From: Agrostemma githago
Taxonomy: Eukaryota; Streptophyta; Magnoliopsida; Caryophyllales; Caryophyllaceae
Direction: 5' to 3'
Assembly (NCBI GenBank): GCA_958450325.1
Contig: OY288243.1
Location: 56,752,378-56,816,377, forward strand
DNA: 64,000 nucleotides
This document shows positions 43,221-55,240 of this stretch, in pieces (within the stretch, counting starts at the first letter, position 1; every line of letters starts with the position of its first letter). The notes under the pieces are model-generated. The model was given only the letters and a program-made list of their open reading frames with translations. It was not told the DNA's origin and searched no databases. Made by a program: the position numbers and the translations under genes.

Positions 43221-43233
43221 ACAAGTGGTGGTC
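43221..43233. repeat. Left target-site duplication of the LINE
   Basis: ACAAGTGGTGGTC here matches ACAAGCGGTGGTC at 62000-62012 with one difference. A 13-bp duplication and an A-run next to the right copy fit target-primed reverse transcription. Confidence 0.85.
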
Positions 43234-43415
43234 ACAAGTTAATTAAACATAGCTAGAGAGATGAGAGAAAAAATCTAGAGAAATAAAAAAAGCAGTAGCA
43301 GCCAATACATGAAATGGCAAGATCCAAGAAAATTTCTTCAAAAAGCTTCCAAAAATATAATAAAAGAGTATTACGTAATTCATATCCTTTTTAGAAAACT
43401 AATTCTAAACAAAAT

Positions 43416-45061
43416 ATGACTCCAGATCCTAAGCTAGCGGCAGAATTCATTGAGCCTTTTGAACTGGAAGGTTTATCAGAAGAGCAGCAGAATTCAGCTG
43501 GAGATGAGAATGTTGAACCATGGACTGAGGTGGCTACGAAGACGTCTGGAAAAGGTAAGAAAAACGACAGTGATCCCACTCTTTAACAATTGCTTGATAG
43601 TGATGTAGAAGAAGAGGTAGAATAATGGAAGACGGTGGTTTATGGTTATATTGTTGGAGCCTACCCACCTTGGTCGGTAACCCAGGGATTTCTAAACAGG
43701 TTTTGGAAGAAGGAAGAGGTAGATAAGTTGTCATTTATTAATAATGGTGTCTTTTTAGTTCGGTTTAAGACTACGAATTGCAGCAGGCTGCGCTTCAGAG
43801 GTGGGTTGTGTTTGATAACAAACCAGTTGTTATTAAGCCATGGACTGAAAATGCAGTTCTTGAGAAGAGTGAGATTCACGAGATCCCTATATGGATGAAG
43901 ATTCATGGATTAAGCCTTAAATTCCGGGGAGAGGAGTGCTTAAGGAAAATTGCGTTTATTGTTGGTGGATAGGTGCAGTGTGATGCAGTTACACTTAATA
44001 AGACTTTCTTAGGCTTTGCTAAAGTAATGGTTACGGTTCAGCTGGAGCAAGATTCGTAACACCCTAGCCCAATCCTAGGACCGAAAATGTTAGTCGCGGT
44101 AGCTCGCCAATCTCTGTACTTGTCTCACAGACCAACACGAGTTCTTTCCAGCGCATTTTGTCCTCACTCATGCGCATTCTGGAAACCTTCCCAGGAGGTC
44201 ACCCATCCTAAGATTGCCCCCACTCAAGCACGCTTAATTGTGGAGTTCTTATCATGGGCACCGCTGACCCAGAATCCACCCCCGCTAGGTGCCAAATACA
44301 CGGTCACAGGGTTACTCTGATACCATTTGTAACACCCCGACCCAATCCTATGACCGGAAATGTTAGTCGTGGTAGCTCGCCAGGCTCTGTACTTGTCTCA
44401 CAAACCAACACGAGTCCTTACCAGTGCATTTTGTCCTCACTCATGCGCATCCTGGAAACTTTCCCAGAAGGTCACCCATCCTAAGATTGCTCCCACTCAA
44501 GCACGCTTAACTGTGGAGTTCTTATCATGGGCAAACCAGAAAATAAAGTGCACTTTGTTGATATGAGTAGTATTTCAAATCCCTTTAAGCAAAGCTCATA
44601 AATAGGACATCTTCAATCAATGTGGGGTGTTTCAAGATTTCCCTTCGGAGATCTCCTTTTTGGATGAGAAAGGAGGAGTTCCTTGTGTTCGTATTGAGTA
44701 TGACTGGGTGCCTTCAAGATGTGAGAAATGTAAAGGCATTGCGCACAAGACTGAGCATTGTCGCAAAGATGAAAGGAAGAAGACACAATGGAAGCAAAGA
44801 GGTAGCCAGAAAGTAGCTGTGGTAGTTCCTGAGCAGACGCCAGTGGTTGTGGTGCTACCAGCAGTTGGCCAGGCTTCGTCACCTGCTAGGATAATCTCAA
44901 AGATGAGTAGGGAAGATTGTGGTCCTTTGTTTAATTTTAATGAGGATGGAACTAGCCTCATTAGGACTTTACACTCCATGTTGCATTCTTCTCAAAAGGA
45001 GCTTGGGGTGGGGACTAGTATGAATATTGATCATGGGTATCCTCGGATTCTGGAACATTAG
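43416..45061 (+). pseudogene. LINE ORF1 (DUF4283-like RNA-binding protein with CCHC knuckle)
   Basis: The ATG at 43416 is followed by an acidic N-terminus (LAAEFIEPFELEGLSEEQ). Stops occur near 43584 and 43625 and a frameshift near 43775. The DUF4283-like part reads WSVTQGFLNRFWKKEEVDKL, FINNGVFLVRFKT, RWVVFDNKPVVIKPW and IPIWMKIHGLSLKFRG. After the Cassandra insertion the zinc knuckle follows, CEKCKGIAHKTEHC (44720-44765), with a basic tail. The protein binds LINE RNA. It is clearly defective here. Confidence 0.8.
44055..44533 (-). mobile_element. Cassandra TRIM with 5S-rRNA-like LTRs
   Basis: Two 206-bp direct repeats (44055-44260 and 44328-44533) enclose 67 bp. On the minus strand each LTR contains AATTAAGCGTGCTTGAG or ACTTAAGCGTGC-like and AGGATGGGTGACCTCCTGGG-like blocks, the internal promoter region of 5S rRNA, and ends in GGTGTTAC. 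The inner sequence starts with TGGTATCAGAG (44315-44325), the initiator tRNA-Met primer site. This is the hallmark combination of Cassandra. No coding capacity. I find no target duplication. It lies in LINE ORF1. Confidence 0.9.
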
Positions 45062-48000
45062 AAGCCTAAACAGCATAAATAAGCAACTCGATATTAAATG
45101 GTTTATCCATAGGAATAACATAGGATTGTTTGGGCTTTTGGAGACTCGATTTAGAAATAAGAATTGGCTTAATATTGGTAATAATATTTGTCGTGACTGG
45201 TCTGTTTGTACTAATAGTTCTCTGCATCCAAGTGAGAGGATTTGAGTACTATGGAATCCAGTTTACTATGAGGTAATTATTAAGGATATGAAACCACAGC
45301 TGATCCATATGATGGTTAGCGATAAGGTTAGAAATAAGTCGTTTCGTATGACAATGATTTATGCTTTCAATAAGTTGGATGAGCGTCAATCACTATGGAA
45401 GGATCTTAGAGAGTACAATAAAAAAGAGGCAGGGTCTTGGCTCATTGGAGGAGATTTTAATAACGTCCTTAATTTTGAAGAGAGAATTGGATCGAGAGTT
45501 AACTGGGCTGAAATTAAAGACTTCGGGGAATGTGTGGAAGTCTGTCAGGTGCATGATTTACTGGGTATGGGAGCTAAGTTTACCTGGAATAATAAGCATT
45601 GTGATGAAACTCGGGTTTATAGCAAGATTGATCGGACGATGGCAAATATTGACTATTTGATGGATTTTCCTAGGCAAATAGTCCATTTTATTCCTGAAGT
45701 CTATGATCATTGGCATGCAGTGGTTTCAAAGTAGAGGTTACAGAAGAAAGGCAAACCTCCTTTCAAGTACTATAATATGTGGGCTGAGTCCGAGGAATTA
45801 TTACTCTTGGTCACAGCTAATTGGAATTCGGGTGTGGCAGGAACGCCAATGTTCGAACTAGTGAAGAATTTGAAGAACCTTAAGCAACATCTGAGAAGGT
45901 TCAATAAGGATGTATTTCACAATGTTGATAACTCTGAAAGCATTACTAGAGCTGCCCTGGATGCCTTGCAAACTGATATGCAACAGTTTGGGTATAGTTC
46001 GTGGTATGAGCTAGAGAGGAAACTGATTAAAGAAGTGATTATGCTTAGCAAAGCCAAGCATCAATTTTGTATACAAAAAAACAAAAGCGAGTTGGTTGCA
46101 GGATGGTGATGCGAATACTAAATTTTTTTCATAGTACAATCAAGGCTAAGAGTGCTAAGAATAAGGTGATGTGCATTGAGGATAGTCTAGGGGTGTTACT
46201 CTTTGATTCTATGAGTATTAAAAAGGCTTTTGAAGAGTATTATCATGTTCTTCTTGGGCAGGAAGGCAGTGTTACCAGGGTACATAAGCATACTGTAAGG
46301 AAGGGGAAAATTCACTCGTAGGAGCATCATGACATTCTGCTTGGGCCAATAACAAGTAAGGAAATTAAGGATGCCTTATTTAGTATACCAAACCACAAGA
46401 GTCCTGGACCCGATGGTTATGGAAGAAAGATTTTTAAAGATACCTGGACTGTTACTAGCACGGATGTTATCGCTGTAGTAAAAGATTTTATGAGGAATGG
46501 AAGAATGCTAAAGCGGATAAATCATACTGTATTAACGTTGATTCCAAAGGTGGAATGACCTACATCAATGTCACAATTTAGGCCTATAGCTTGTTGTAAA
46601 ATGGTGTATAAGTGTATCACTAAGATCTTAGCAAAGCGGATGGGGAGAGTTCTTCCTGATGTGTTGAGTTCGAATCATAGTGGGTTCATTAGAGGGAGAG
46701 ATATTGTGGAGAATATCATGATTTGTCAAGACCTTATTAAGCTTTATAATAAAAAGTCTTGCTCTCCTAGAGCTTTGATGAAGCTTGACTTAAAGAAGGC
46801 CTATGACTCGGTCCTTGGAGTTTTATTGGAGAAATGATGGAGGCTTTGAATTTTCCTGTTAAGAAACTTGTATTGGAATGCATCACTACTACATCATTTC
46901 CGCTTTCCTTGAATGGGGAAGTGTTTGGATACTTTAAAGGTAAGAAAGGGCTTCGACAAGGAGACCCAATTTCACCTATTTTGTTTGTCATGGGAATGGA
47001 GCATTTGAGCAGAGTTTTGAAAGTTGTACAGGAAGACATAGGGTTTAAATATCATTCGCTTTGTCGACCCCTGCAATTGTCACACCTATGTTTCGCTGAC
47101 GATCTAATTATGTTCAGTAGAGGTGATATAGAGTCCATTAAATTGCTACTTAATGGGTTCTGTACCTTCTCTTGTGCCTCTGGATTAGCTATGAATGTGG
47201 AGAAGTCTAATATATACTTAAATGGGATGACGATTGACGAGAAACATTATTGCTTGAATGTCATAGGAATGACCCTTGGTACGTTGCCCTTCAAGTATCT
47301 TGGTGTTCCTATATCACCTAAGAAGTTTTCCATTAATGATTGTGCTATTTTAACTGAGAAGATAGTGCAGCGAATTCAAAGTTTGGGGGCTAGACACACG
47401 TCTTATGTGGGGAGGCTGGCGCTTATTTAGTCGGTGATTAGCCATCTGCACCGCTACTGGGCACGTATTTTCATGCTGCTTGTGACAGTGATCAAGAAGA
47501 TTGAGGCGATTTGCCGTAGTTTCTTATGGAGCAGTAGCGTGTACCATCGTTCTGCTCCTTCAGTGGCGTGGGAACAGATGTGTTGTGGGAAGAAGAATGG
47601 TGGTCTAGGCCTACGAAATCTGGCGAATTGGAATATGGCTTGCTTGGGTAAGTTTTGTTGGTGGCTGTACAGTATGGCTGATACTTTGTGGGTTAAATGA
47701 ATTAATTTTGTTTATTTAAGGAGAAGGAAGTGGGACGATTATCATCCTGGGGCGAATTGTAGCTGGACCTAGAGGCAAGCATGCAAGATTAGGGACAAGC
47801 TTCAATCGGTTTTCGGCAATCTGAATGGAAGGAGCGGTACACTGTGAGAGATGGGTATGGGTGGCTGCAGTCGGTTGAGATTAAGAGCAGGTATGCTCCT
47901 TTGGTTTGGGTCTCTTTGTCAATCCCGAAACATTCCTTTATGAGTTGGTTAGCAAGTAAAAGCCGACTTATGACGAGAGAGAGGATAAACAAGTGGTATA

Positions 48001-48283
48001 TTAATGCATCAAGGAGCTGTGGAATATGTGAGAATGAGGTGGAGACGCATGAACACCTGTTTTTTTGGTGTACTTATAGTAAGCAAATACTTATGGGGGT
48101 GAATTCTTGGTTGCAAATCAAGATACCCCCCACTGGCTTTCTTGAATGGTGGTATAAGAAGAAAGGGCGATCCCATAGCCACAAGAAAGTTTGGGCTGCT
48201 AGTATTAATGCCATGATTTATCATATTTGGTGGGCAAGGAATCAAAGTGTGCATGATCAAATTCTACCTATGCCAAGTAGAGT
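45027..48283 (+). pseudogene. LINE ORF2: endonuclease, reverse transcriptase, zf-RVT
   Basis: It overlaps the end of ORF1. The AP-type endonuclease shows ILGFWNIRSLN (45035), GLLETRFRNKNW and GGDFNNVLN (45445); the usual SDH end is altered to YDHWH (45703). Stops and frameshifts separate the pieces at about 45245, 45734, 46109 and 46320. Reverse transcriptase motifs are QFRPIACCKMVYK, HSGFIRGRDIVENI, MKLDLKKAYDSV (46780), GLRQGDPISPILF and FADDLIMF (47091). The zf-RVT part (47844-48283) has VWVSLSIPKHSFMSWLA and CGICENEVETHEHLFFWC. It is cut at 48283 by the Tat composite and ends at 61820-61920. Many breaks make it inactive. Confidence 0.9.
48279..48283. repeat. Left target-site duplication of the Tat composite (AGAGT)
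   Basis: AGAGT precedes the LTR terminus at 48284 and recurs at 61815-61819 after the other terminus; LINE ORF2 reads on across it. Confidence 0.85.
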
Positions 48284-49100
48284 TGTGGACATGACATAGG
48301 TCCACCCAGACGCAGCCACGCGCGGGTTTGGGGTGGCGAATGAATCTCATGTGCGATGGATCTCGGATTGAAATTTAAATCGAAGTTGGAGTCGCCACAG
48401 AACTTTGTGGGAGTTCGGGCCCATTCGAACCCACTCTATGTCGTAGTGGGCCGTGCACTGAGTACGGCCCATTCCGATTTCAGAGTTTATTGAGTTCGTC
48501 CCTTTTCATTGCGATACCGATACCGACATTATCGGCAATCGTGTATTGAATGACTCTTGTATGCCAATGGTTTCGGACATCCGGAAACCACGGTTCTGAG
48601 TAAGGGGTGAGGGTACGTGTTGGAAAGTTCACAAATAACACCCAACCCCGCCCGCACTTAACGACCTTTACTAAGATATCGTTTGTTGCTCGTGTACGCA
48701 CGTTAGTTTGACGATTGAATGATATGCAAACTAGATTTTTTAGACTAAACATGTGAATTATGTTTGATCTACGTCGTTTAATGCATCTTGAACTAAGTCG
48801 GAGTTCTTTTAGCATGTGAGATTCGTTTTAGTACAATAAAACAAAAGAATGCCAAAATAGAAACAAACGAGGTAGTAACGGTATAATGATTTGTAAAAAG
48901 ATTAGAATGACATAAATGATGTGATGCATGGTTTTGAAAAGATTTAGGACACGTGATAGTCTTGACGCGTGTGGACCGAAGTCGTTAAAAAGGTTTTATC
49001 AAAGCTCGAAATATGTTGAAGGCTCACGAATTTGTCATGATAGAGACCACTCGATCGAGTCATTGAGGGACTCAATCGAGTGCCTCTTGAAAAACCCTCC
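48284..49100 (-). repeat. Left piece of the split Tat LTR (R/U5 side)
   Basis: On the minus strand it ends in CCTATGTCATGTCCACA, the same terminus that precedes the primer site at 50144. It includes one to two copies of the CTCGATCGAG palindrome at 49058-49080. Its last 23 bases (49078-49100) are repeated at 60261-60283, where the LTR continues. Confidence 0.75.
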
Positions 49101-49225
49101 AACTTCGATTTAAATTTCAATCCGAGATCCATCTCACATGAGATTCATTCGCCGCCCCAAACCCGCGCATGGCCGCGTCGGGGTGGGCCTATGTCATGTC
49201 CACAATTTGGCGACTCCGCTGGGGA
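49101..49225 (+). repeat. Extra LTR terminus plus primer-binding site at the palindrome centre
   Basis: 49101-49204 is a copy of the last ~104 bp of the LTR in plus orientation (AACTTCGATTTAAATTTC ... CCACA). TGGCGACTCCGCTGGGGA follows at 49208-49225, then directly the reverse complement of the LTR end. The join to the left uses CTCC shared by both partners. Confidence 0.85.
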
Positions 49226-50140
49226 CATGACATAGGTCCACCCCGACGCGGCTACGCGCGGGTTTGGGGCGGCGAATGAATCTCATGTGAGATGGATCTC
49301 GGATTGAAATTTAAATCGAAGTTGGAGGGTTTTTCAAGAGGCACTCGATTGAGTCCCTCAATGACTCGATCGAGTGGTCTCTATCACGACAAATTTATGA
49401 GCCTTCAACATATTTCGAGCTTCGAAATAACCTTTTTAACGACTTCGGTCAACACGTGTCAAGACTATCACATGTTCTAAATCTTTTCAAAACCATGCAT
49501 CACATCATTTATGTCATTCTAATCTTTTTACAAACCGTTATACCGTTACTAACTCATTTGTTTCTATTTTGGCATTCTTTTGTTTTATTGTACTAAAACG
49601 AATCTCACATGCTAAACCAACTCTGACTTAGTTCAAGATGCATTAAACGACGTAGATCAAACATAATTCACATGTTTAGTCTAAAAAGCCTTGTTTGCAT
49701 ATCATTCAACCGTCAAACTAACGCGCGTACACGAACAACGAACAATATCTTAGTAAAGGCCGCTAAGTGCGTGGCGGGTTGGGTGTTCTTTGTGAACCTC
49801 CCAACACGTACCCTCACCCCTTACTCAGAACCGTGGTTTCTGGATGTCCAAAACCATTGGCATACTAGAGTCATTCAATACACGATTACCGATAATGTCG
49901 GTATCGGTATCGCAATGCAAAGGGACGAACCCAATAAACTCTGAAATCGGAATGAGCCGTACTCTGTGCACGGCCCACTACGACATAGAGTGGGTTCAAA
50001 TGGGCTCGAGCTCTCACAAAGTTCGGTGGCGACTCCAACTTCGATTTAAATTTCAATCCGAGATTCGTCTCACATGAGATTCATTTGCCGCCCCAAACCC
50101 GCGCGTGGCCGCGTCGAGGTGGACCTATGTCATGTCCACA
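49224..50140 (+). repeat. Right arm of the palindrome; acts as 5' LTR end of Tat-2
   Basis: Nearly the full reverse complement of 48284-49204 (about 5 % differences by eye). In plus orientation its second half matches the R/U5 side of the LTR ending at 62898 (GTACCCTCACCCCTTAC, then GG.TTTC/TTTTCGGATG.CC.AAACCATTG and GAGTCATTC). It ends CCACA right before the Tat-2 primer site. The U3 part expected at its left is missing. Confidence 0.8.
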
Positions 50141-50143
50141 ATT

Positions 50144-50161
50144 TGGCGACTCCGCTGGGGA
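50144..50161 (+). promoter_or_regulatory. Primer-binding site of Tat-2
   Basis: TGGCGACTCCGCTGGGGA, three bases after the LTR end at 50140 and identical to the Tat-1 site. Confidence 0.85.
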
Positions 50162-51215
50162 TTCCTGATGTACCACTAGTCAACAGGGTTCCTAGGGTGA
50201 GACTCGAAAAGAAATCGTTCGATTATTAATGTACGCATTTTAGTTCGATGGTTCATGCATAACCCAATTCTTTCCCGGGCCGGTTACTTGTGACCGACGT
50301 CTCACTCTACCGCGGTGCATTCCTAAATGGGTGCACTAAAGACTTCTATGGCCGAACTCGCATGGGTCTCACAGCACGTTCTAAGTCCAATTCGGCTTGG
50401 GAAGTCCGTCCTGATTTGCGAGAAAGCCGTCGTTGTTGGTATAGACCCTACTTCGACCGACCGAGACTTAGTTTAAGAGCATACATGGTGTTATTATACT
50501 GTTTCCGTGACTACGTGTTGCTTGATCTACAAGTCGTCTTTTTTTAAAAACCATTATTTCAAAAAACTTGCATCTTTTCAAAATAATCTCAATTTCAAAA
50601 CCCGGGATGCTACCGAAATTAGGACTTACGATTTGACTCAAAATAGCCTATTTTTAGCCGGTATGCTACCCGAACATTTTCAAACTTCAAAAATTTCAAC
50701 CCGATGGCCCTATGCCGATTTTCAAAAAATCGGGCCATCTATCTGACTTTGTCGGATTTTTCTAAGCCCAAATGCCCCTTTTCAAAAACTTTCCTCTTCT
50801 TACGACTTCCCGTGTTTAGTTGTGTCGGGTCTTGTCATAAGTTGTCAATGTCTCTAGCGTCGAAACTCCGTCGATCTTACATCATGGGTTTCCTCGTTAT
50901 CCCAGTCCGCCTTACTTGTCAAGGCACGGCCCACCTACGTAGGACGTACTCCTACAAAGGCGGGCCCGTTTACACTTTCGAGTCCAAAGCCTGGGGAATT
51001 CTCACATTGGACTTTCCTTCGAGCAGGACTAGGCCCACTCAGCCGAATCCTAAGGAAGGCCCACCACCCACGAGTCATCCGTCTAGGTGTCGGTCTCGAG
51101 TCGTCTTCTCGTCTAAGTCTTTTCTTTGCTCGGGATGTACTGTTTTGATTCTAGGATCTGGGTTAGTTTCTGATTACAAGGTATTCTTACAGACAGGCCA
51201 CCCTTCATCATATCC
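50162..51215 (+). other. Leader of Tat-2
   Basis: About 1 kb between primer site and gag. TTTTCAAAA-like phrases (50555-50720) recall the Tat-1 leader. Open frames here (50290-50547, 50704-51219) show no family resemblance I recognise. The later one ends just before gag and could be an upstream frame. Confidence 0.5.
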
Positions 51216-51735
51216 ATGATGCAAGAAGCCGTAGACCAGTTGACAGCCTCGTTGGCTAAGCTTGAGACCCAATTGACGAAAATAAGGGAAGACCAAATAT
51301 CTCTCATTACCCGTGTTAGCGTCGTGGAACAAGGAACTCCTGGAGGTGGGGTCGAGACTACTGGGCCTTTAGCTGAATTGGCCGGTGCAGTCCGTACCCC
51401 TGCAGGAACAGGTCCATTTATCAACCAATAATTCGATCCACACGGAGAATGCTCGCATTTACTCGCCCTTGAATGAAGAACTGCCCGCCAACCTCAACCT
51501 TACAGGCATCCCAATGTTCGAGGGTACTGAAGACCCGGTGCATCACATTTGGGCTTTTAAGGAGTTCATGGCGGTAAAGGGGGTAAAATCGACCATGTTC
51601 AAGCACCTTTCTGCTTCCTCTCTCGAGAAGCATCCAAAAGCCTGGTACTACAGGCTTGATCCCAAGAAATACAAAACTTTGGATGACGTGGCGACGGAAT
51701 TTGCTCGGAACTATGCCGACAACACTGAAATCTAG
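51216..51735 (+). pseudogene. gag: gag of Tat-2, N-terminal part
   Basis: 51216-51431 begins MMQEAVDQLTASLAKLETQL, a coiled-coil-like start. A frameshift near 51415 leads to 51430-51735 with the gag core: LPANLNLTGIPMFEGTEDP, FKEFMAVKGVK, LEKHPKAWYYRLDPKK, DDVATEFARNY. It ends at an in-frame TAG (51733-51735); the reading goes on two codons later in the long frame from 51742. A single frameshift and one stop separate this from an open gag. Confidence 0.85.
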
Positions 51736-51741
51736 ACCACG

Positions 51742-54666
51742 ATGCGCACCCTGGAGGTTATGGCCCAGGAACCTAAGGAAGGATTTACAAAATACCTTCA
51801 ACGATGGAGGGCCGAGAGTGTAAAGCTGGTCGATAAGCCCAGCGAAAAAGTCTTAGTGGAGGCCTTCGTGAAAAATCTCCTCCTCTCTTACCGGGTCCAT
51901 CTCCGGTACGTAATCATACCCAACTTCGCCACCTTAACCGAAATGGGGACGAGGATTGAGGATGACTTGAGATTAGAGAGCCTTACTAAGGCCTCTACCA
52001 AAGGTTATCAAGGGGCCAGCTCATCCACAAGCAAGCCCACAACCGCAGCTGCAACTCGCAGCATCTTCGACGAGGTCAATCTACTTGATACCCCGTCCAA
52101 GAGGAATACCACGCCGCGGGTATTCACCGATATAGGTACTACCTATACACATGCCTTACAAAGGCTATCTTCAAAAGGCCTTATCCAACCGATAGGCCCA
52201 ACGCCCGAAGTCCCAGTCGAGCGTCGCTCTAAGGCTTACGACATCCAGGCCTATTGCCAATACCACAGGGGCAATGGGCACGACACCGAGAAATGTTGGA
52301 AGCTTAAGCATTTAATCCATGATCTCATCGAAAACGGTAAGATTCCCTTACCCGGAGGTAAGCCCAGTAATAAGGACAATCCTTTAGCTACTCACGCCAT
52401 TTTCTCCGGAGAAGTAGTTGATTGCTCACATCTCATCTCTCCCTTTATCCCGCAAATAAACGGGATCTGGTGCGACGATGAAGACGATGTCTACCTCACC
52501 AAAGGGGAAGCTATCCCCATCACTCCCGAGGAGATCCAAAAGGTTAAGTCCAAGGCCTTAGCCAGTAACCACTTGAGAGACGTTTCTATCGTCACTGAAC
52601 CAATTAGGGTGGAGGCTGTCCCGGAAGAGCCAACCTCCGAAAAGACTCTCGTGAAGCAACTAAAGAAGACTCGAGTTGACCTCTCTATTTGGCAACTCTT
52701 AGTTAGCTCACAGGAACATCAAGAGGCACTCACTAAGGCCCTCGATCAAGTCAAGATCGACTCCTCGGCTACTCCAGCTGAAATGGTAGCCACAGTCCTA
52801 CCCCACTTAAAAGGGAAACCTAAGGAAGAAGGCCCGCTAATTACCTTCTCCAACACTGATCTACCATCATTCAGGCCTACCCACAACATGGCCCTCTACA
52901 TCACGGTAATCTGCCCTGGAAAGTACCTCCCGATGACCCTAATCGACGATGGGTCCGCTGTCAACATCCTCCCCTTGAGGACCGCCAAAGCCCTCGGCAT
53001 TATCGAGGCCGACTACATTCCAACAGCACAGACCATTCAGGCTTTCGACGGAAGCCCAAGATCGGTAGCTGGGGCCGTAAGACTAACCATCATAACTGGC
53101 CCAGTAGAAAAAGAAATGGAATTTCAGGTGATTAATGTCACCTCTTCCTTCAACCCGCTCCTAGGAAGACCATGGATCCACGTCGTCAAGGCGGTATCCT
53201 CTACCCTACACCGGAAAATCAAGTTGCCTTTACACGATAGTATCATCACCTGGGAGGTAACACCTATGATTGTGGCTAACCGTAACACCTCGGGCCGCAC
53301 GGATCTCTGGGGATTCGATTTCATAGGAATGATTGAAGACGAGTATCTCTTCCGGCCCTACTTCACAGCTAGCATCGACAGGATGCTACAAAATCTAGGG
53401 TATCTACCGGGGGCTACTTTGAGGCCAAATCTTTCCGCAGGAAAAATTGTCGAAGTCCTAAATGACGGGAGGTCTCAATTCGGTCTAAGGTACACCGTGA
53501 CCCTAGAAAATGCGGGCCAAACAGGAGCTAATATCGTCACCTTTGTTACTCCAGTGTTTGGGCCTATCCAAATGGGTCTGTACCGGCCCAATGCCACGCA
53601 CCCTGGGACCCACTTGGCCCAGGACTGCAACTTCATACCAGATGATATCTTCGCCCTTACCCAGTCCGAAGATGCTAGCAATGCTGAGCCCGCGACAGGA
53701 CTAATTTTTGGAGAAGAAGTCGCGGCCCCAGCGCCAAAAGAAGACCTGGTCAACCTCATTCTTCGCAACAATAGGTTTGACCCGACGAAGCTAATCTCGG
53801 ACGTAGGATCCGAGACGGGAAAGAGATCCTGGAGGAAGACTGTCAAATGGACTGACAGTGAAGGAGGGACTTACAAGCTGATCACTGGAGAAGGAGAAAT
53901 GCCCGAGTCTGAGTCTGAGTCCGAGTCAGAGTCCGAGTCAGAGTCTGAGATCGAGTCTGGTGAGTCTGGTGCTAGAGTCACTCCTGTAACTCCCCCTCTC
54001 CTTTTAGCTATTCCCGGTGTTTCGGGGTCTGTCCCGAGCGCCTTACCTATCCCGCCACTGATCAATGATCAGATGGAAGCTCTTTTCGAGCTATTTTCTA
54101 AATTTTCAATCAATAATAACAACCGTTCTGCTTACGACTTGTCTCATTTTCAAAATACTTTTAATTTCAAAAATGTTTTGTGCAATCACATTGAGAAACC
54201 CGACGAACAGGTACCCCTACCTCCACATCAGATCGAGCAGCTAGAGCAAAGGGAATCCCGGAACCCGGTAATCAAAGAAACCGAGTCCATTAATGTGGGA
54301 ACAACCTTAGAGCCTCAGACACTTAAGATAGGGTTATCCTTACATCCCGAGGAGAAACAACAATTCACGAGCCTCCTCCAAGAATTCAAAGATGTCTTCG
54401 CATGGTCCTACAAGGACATGCCCGGGATAGACCGGGAAATAGCCGAACATCATATACCGATCAAAGATGGATTCAAACCGGTTAAGCAGAAGCTCCGCTG
54501 CATGAGGCCCGAATGGTCCCTTAAGGTCAAGGAGGAAGTCGACAAACAATTCAAAGCTGGCTTCATACAAGTGTCCGAATATCCAAACTGGGTTGCGAAC
54601 ATCGTGCCAGTTCCTAAAAAGGACGGTAAGGTGCGTGTCTGCGTAGATTTTCGGGATCTTAACTAG
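51742..54666 (+). pseudogene. gag-protease-RT (N-terminal) of Tat-2
   Basis: A 974-codon open stretch. Residues 1-90 finish gag (EPKEGFTKYLQRWRAESV). A zinc-knuckle-like CQYHRGNGHDTEKC is at ~171-184. The aspartic protease motif LIDDGSAVNILP is at ~397-408, preceded by PGKYLPMTLIDD, with LLGRPWIH at ~473. An (ES)n run at ~720-740 comes from GAGTCT/GAGTCC repeats (53905-53960). RT begins at ~880 (EHHIPIKDGFKPVKQKLR) and reads to VRVCVDFRDLN, where TAG replaces the expected next codon. It is the longest coding stretch in the window, and most of the protein seems intact up to that stop. Confidence 0.92.
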
Positions 54667-55240
54667 GCGAGCCCGAAAGACGATTTCCCGTTACCACACA
54701 TCGACATACTGGTGGATAACACAGCTGATCATTCCCTTCTATCATTTATGGATGGGTATGCCGGATATAATCAGATAAAAATGGCAGAAGAAGATATGAG
54801 TAAGACCACCTTCATTACGCCTTGGGGTACTTACTGCTATACCGGCATGTCATTCGGTTTTATAAATGCCGGTGCCACATATCAACGAACCGCCACAACT
54901 TTATTACATGACATGATGCATAAAGAAGTGGAAGTTTACGTGGATGACATGATCATCAAATCTGAAAAACAAGGACGGTCACATCACCGCCCTAAGAAAA
55001 TTCTTCACCCGATTACGCAAGTACAACATGAGGTTAAACCCTCAAAAGTGCAGTTTCGGGGTAACATCTGGCAAATCACTAGGTCATATCGTTAGCCAAC
55101 GTGGAATCGAAGTCGATCCAGCTAAAATAAAAGCCATTACCGAGATGAAACCTTCTAAAACCGAAAAAAGAAATAAGGGGATTTCTCAGGAAGGTCCAAT
55201 ACATCAGCAGATTCATTTCAAAGTTAACCATGGTGTGTGA
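54667..55240 (+). pseudogene. pol: Reverse transcriptase core of Tat-2
   Basis: The reading continues in the same frame after the stop (KDDFPLPHIDILVDNTA, FMDGYAGYNQIKM) with the catalytic motif YVDDMIIKS at 54937-54963 intact. A frameshift near 55000 moves to a second frame (MRLNPQKCSFGVTSGK, LGHIVSQRGIEVDPAKI). Another near 55165 garbles the RT end (expected GFLGR... replaced). The polymerase palm residues are all present. The copy is dead only through these few lesions. Confidence 0.9.

Larger units (their letters stand above)
42026..43233 (+). repeat. Tat-family LTR, left piece (split by the LINE)
   Basis: It starts TGTAGACACCC; AAAACACCCGATGATGATC at 42069 is shared with the LTR starts at 62937 and (minus strand) 61814. 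U3 carries GGCGCC boxes at 42461-42530 and a TATA box at 42549-42557. The pyrimidine-rich leader starts soon after. The LTR is interrupted at 43233 and resumes at 62013, ending at 62898; total about 2.1 kb. Confidence 0.85.

Noticed and set aside
44055..44533. 5S rRNA gene or 5S-derived SINE
   Set aside because: Only the internal promoter part of 5S is similar, it is duplicated as 206-bp LTRs, and a tRNA-Met primer site separates them; Cassandra explains all.
53871..54065. Minus-strand (SD)n open frame
   Set aside because: Antisense shadow of the (ES)n linker in the Tat-2 polyprotein.
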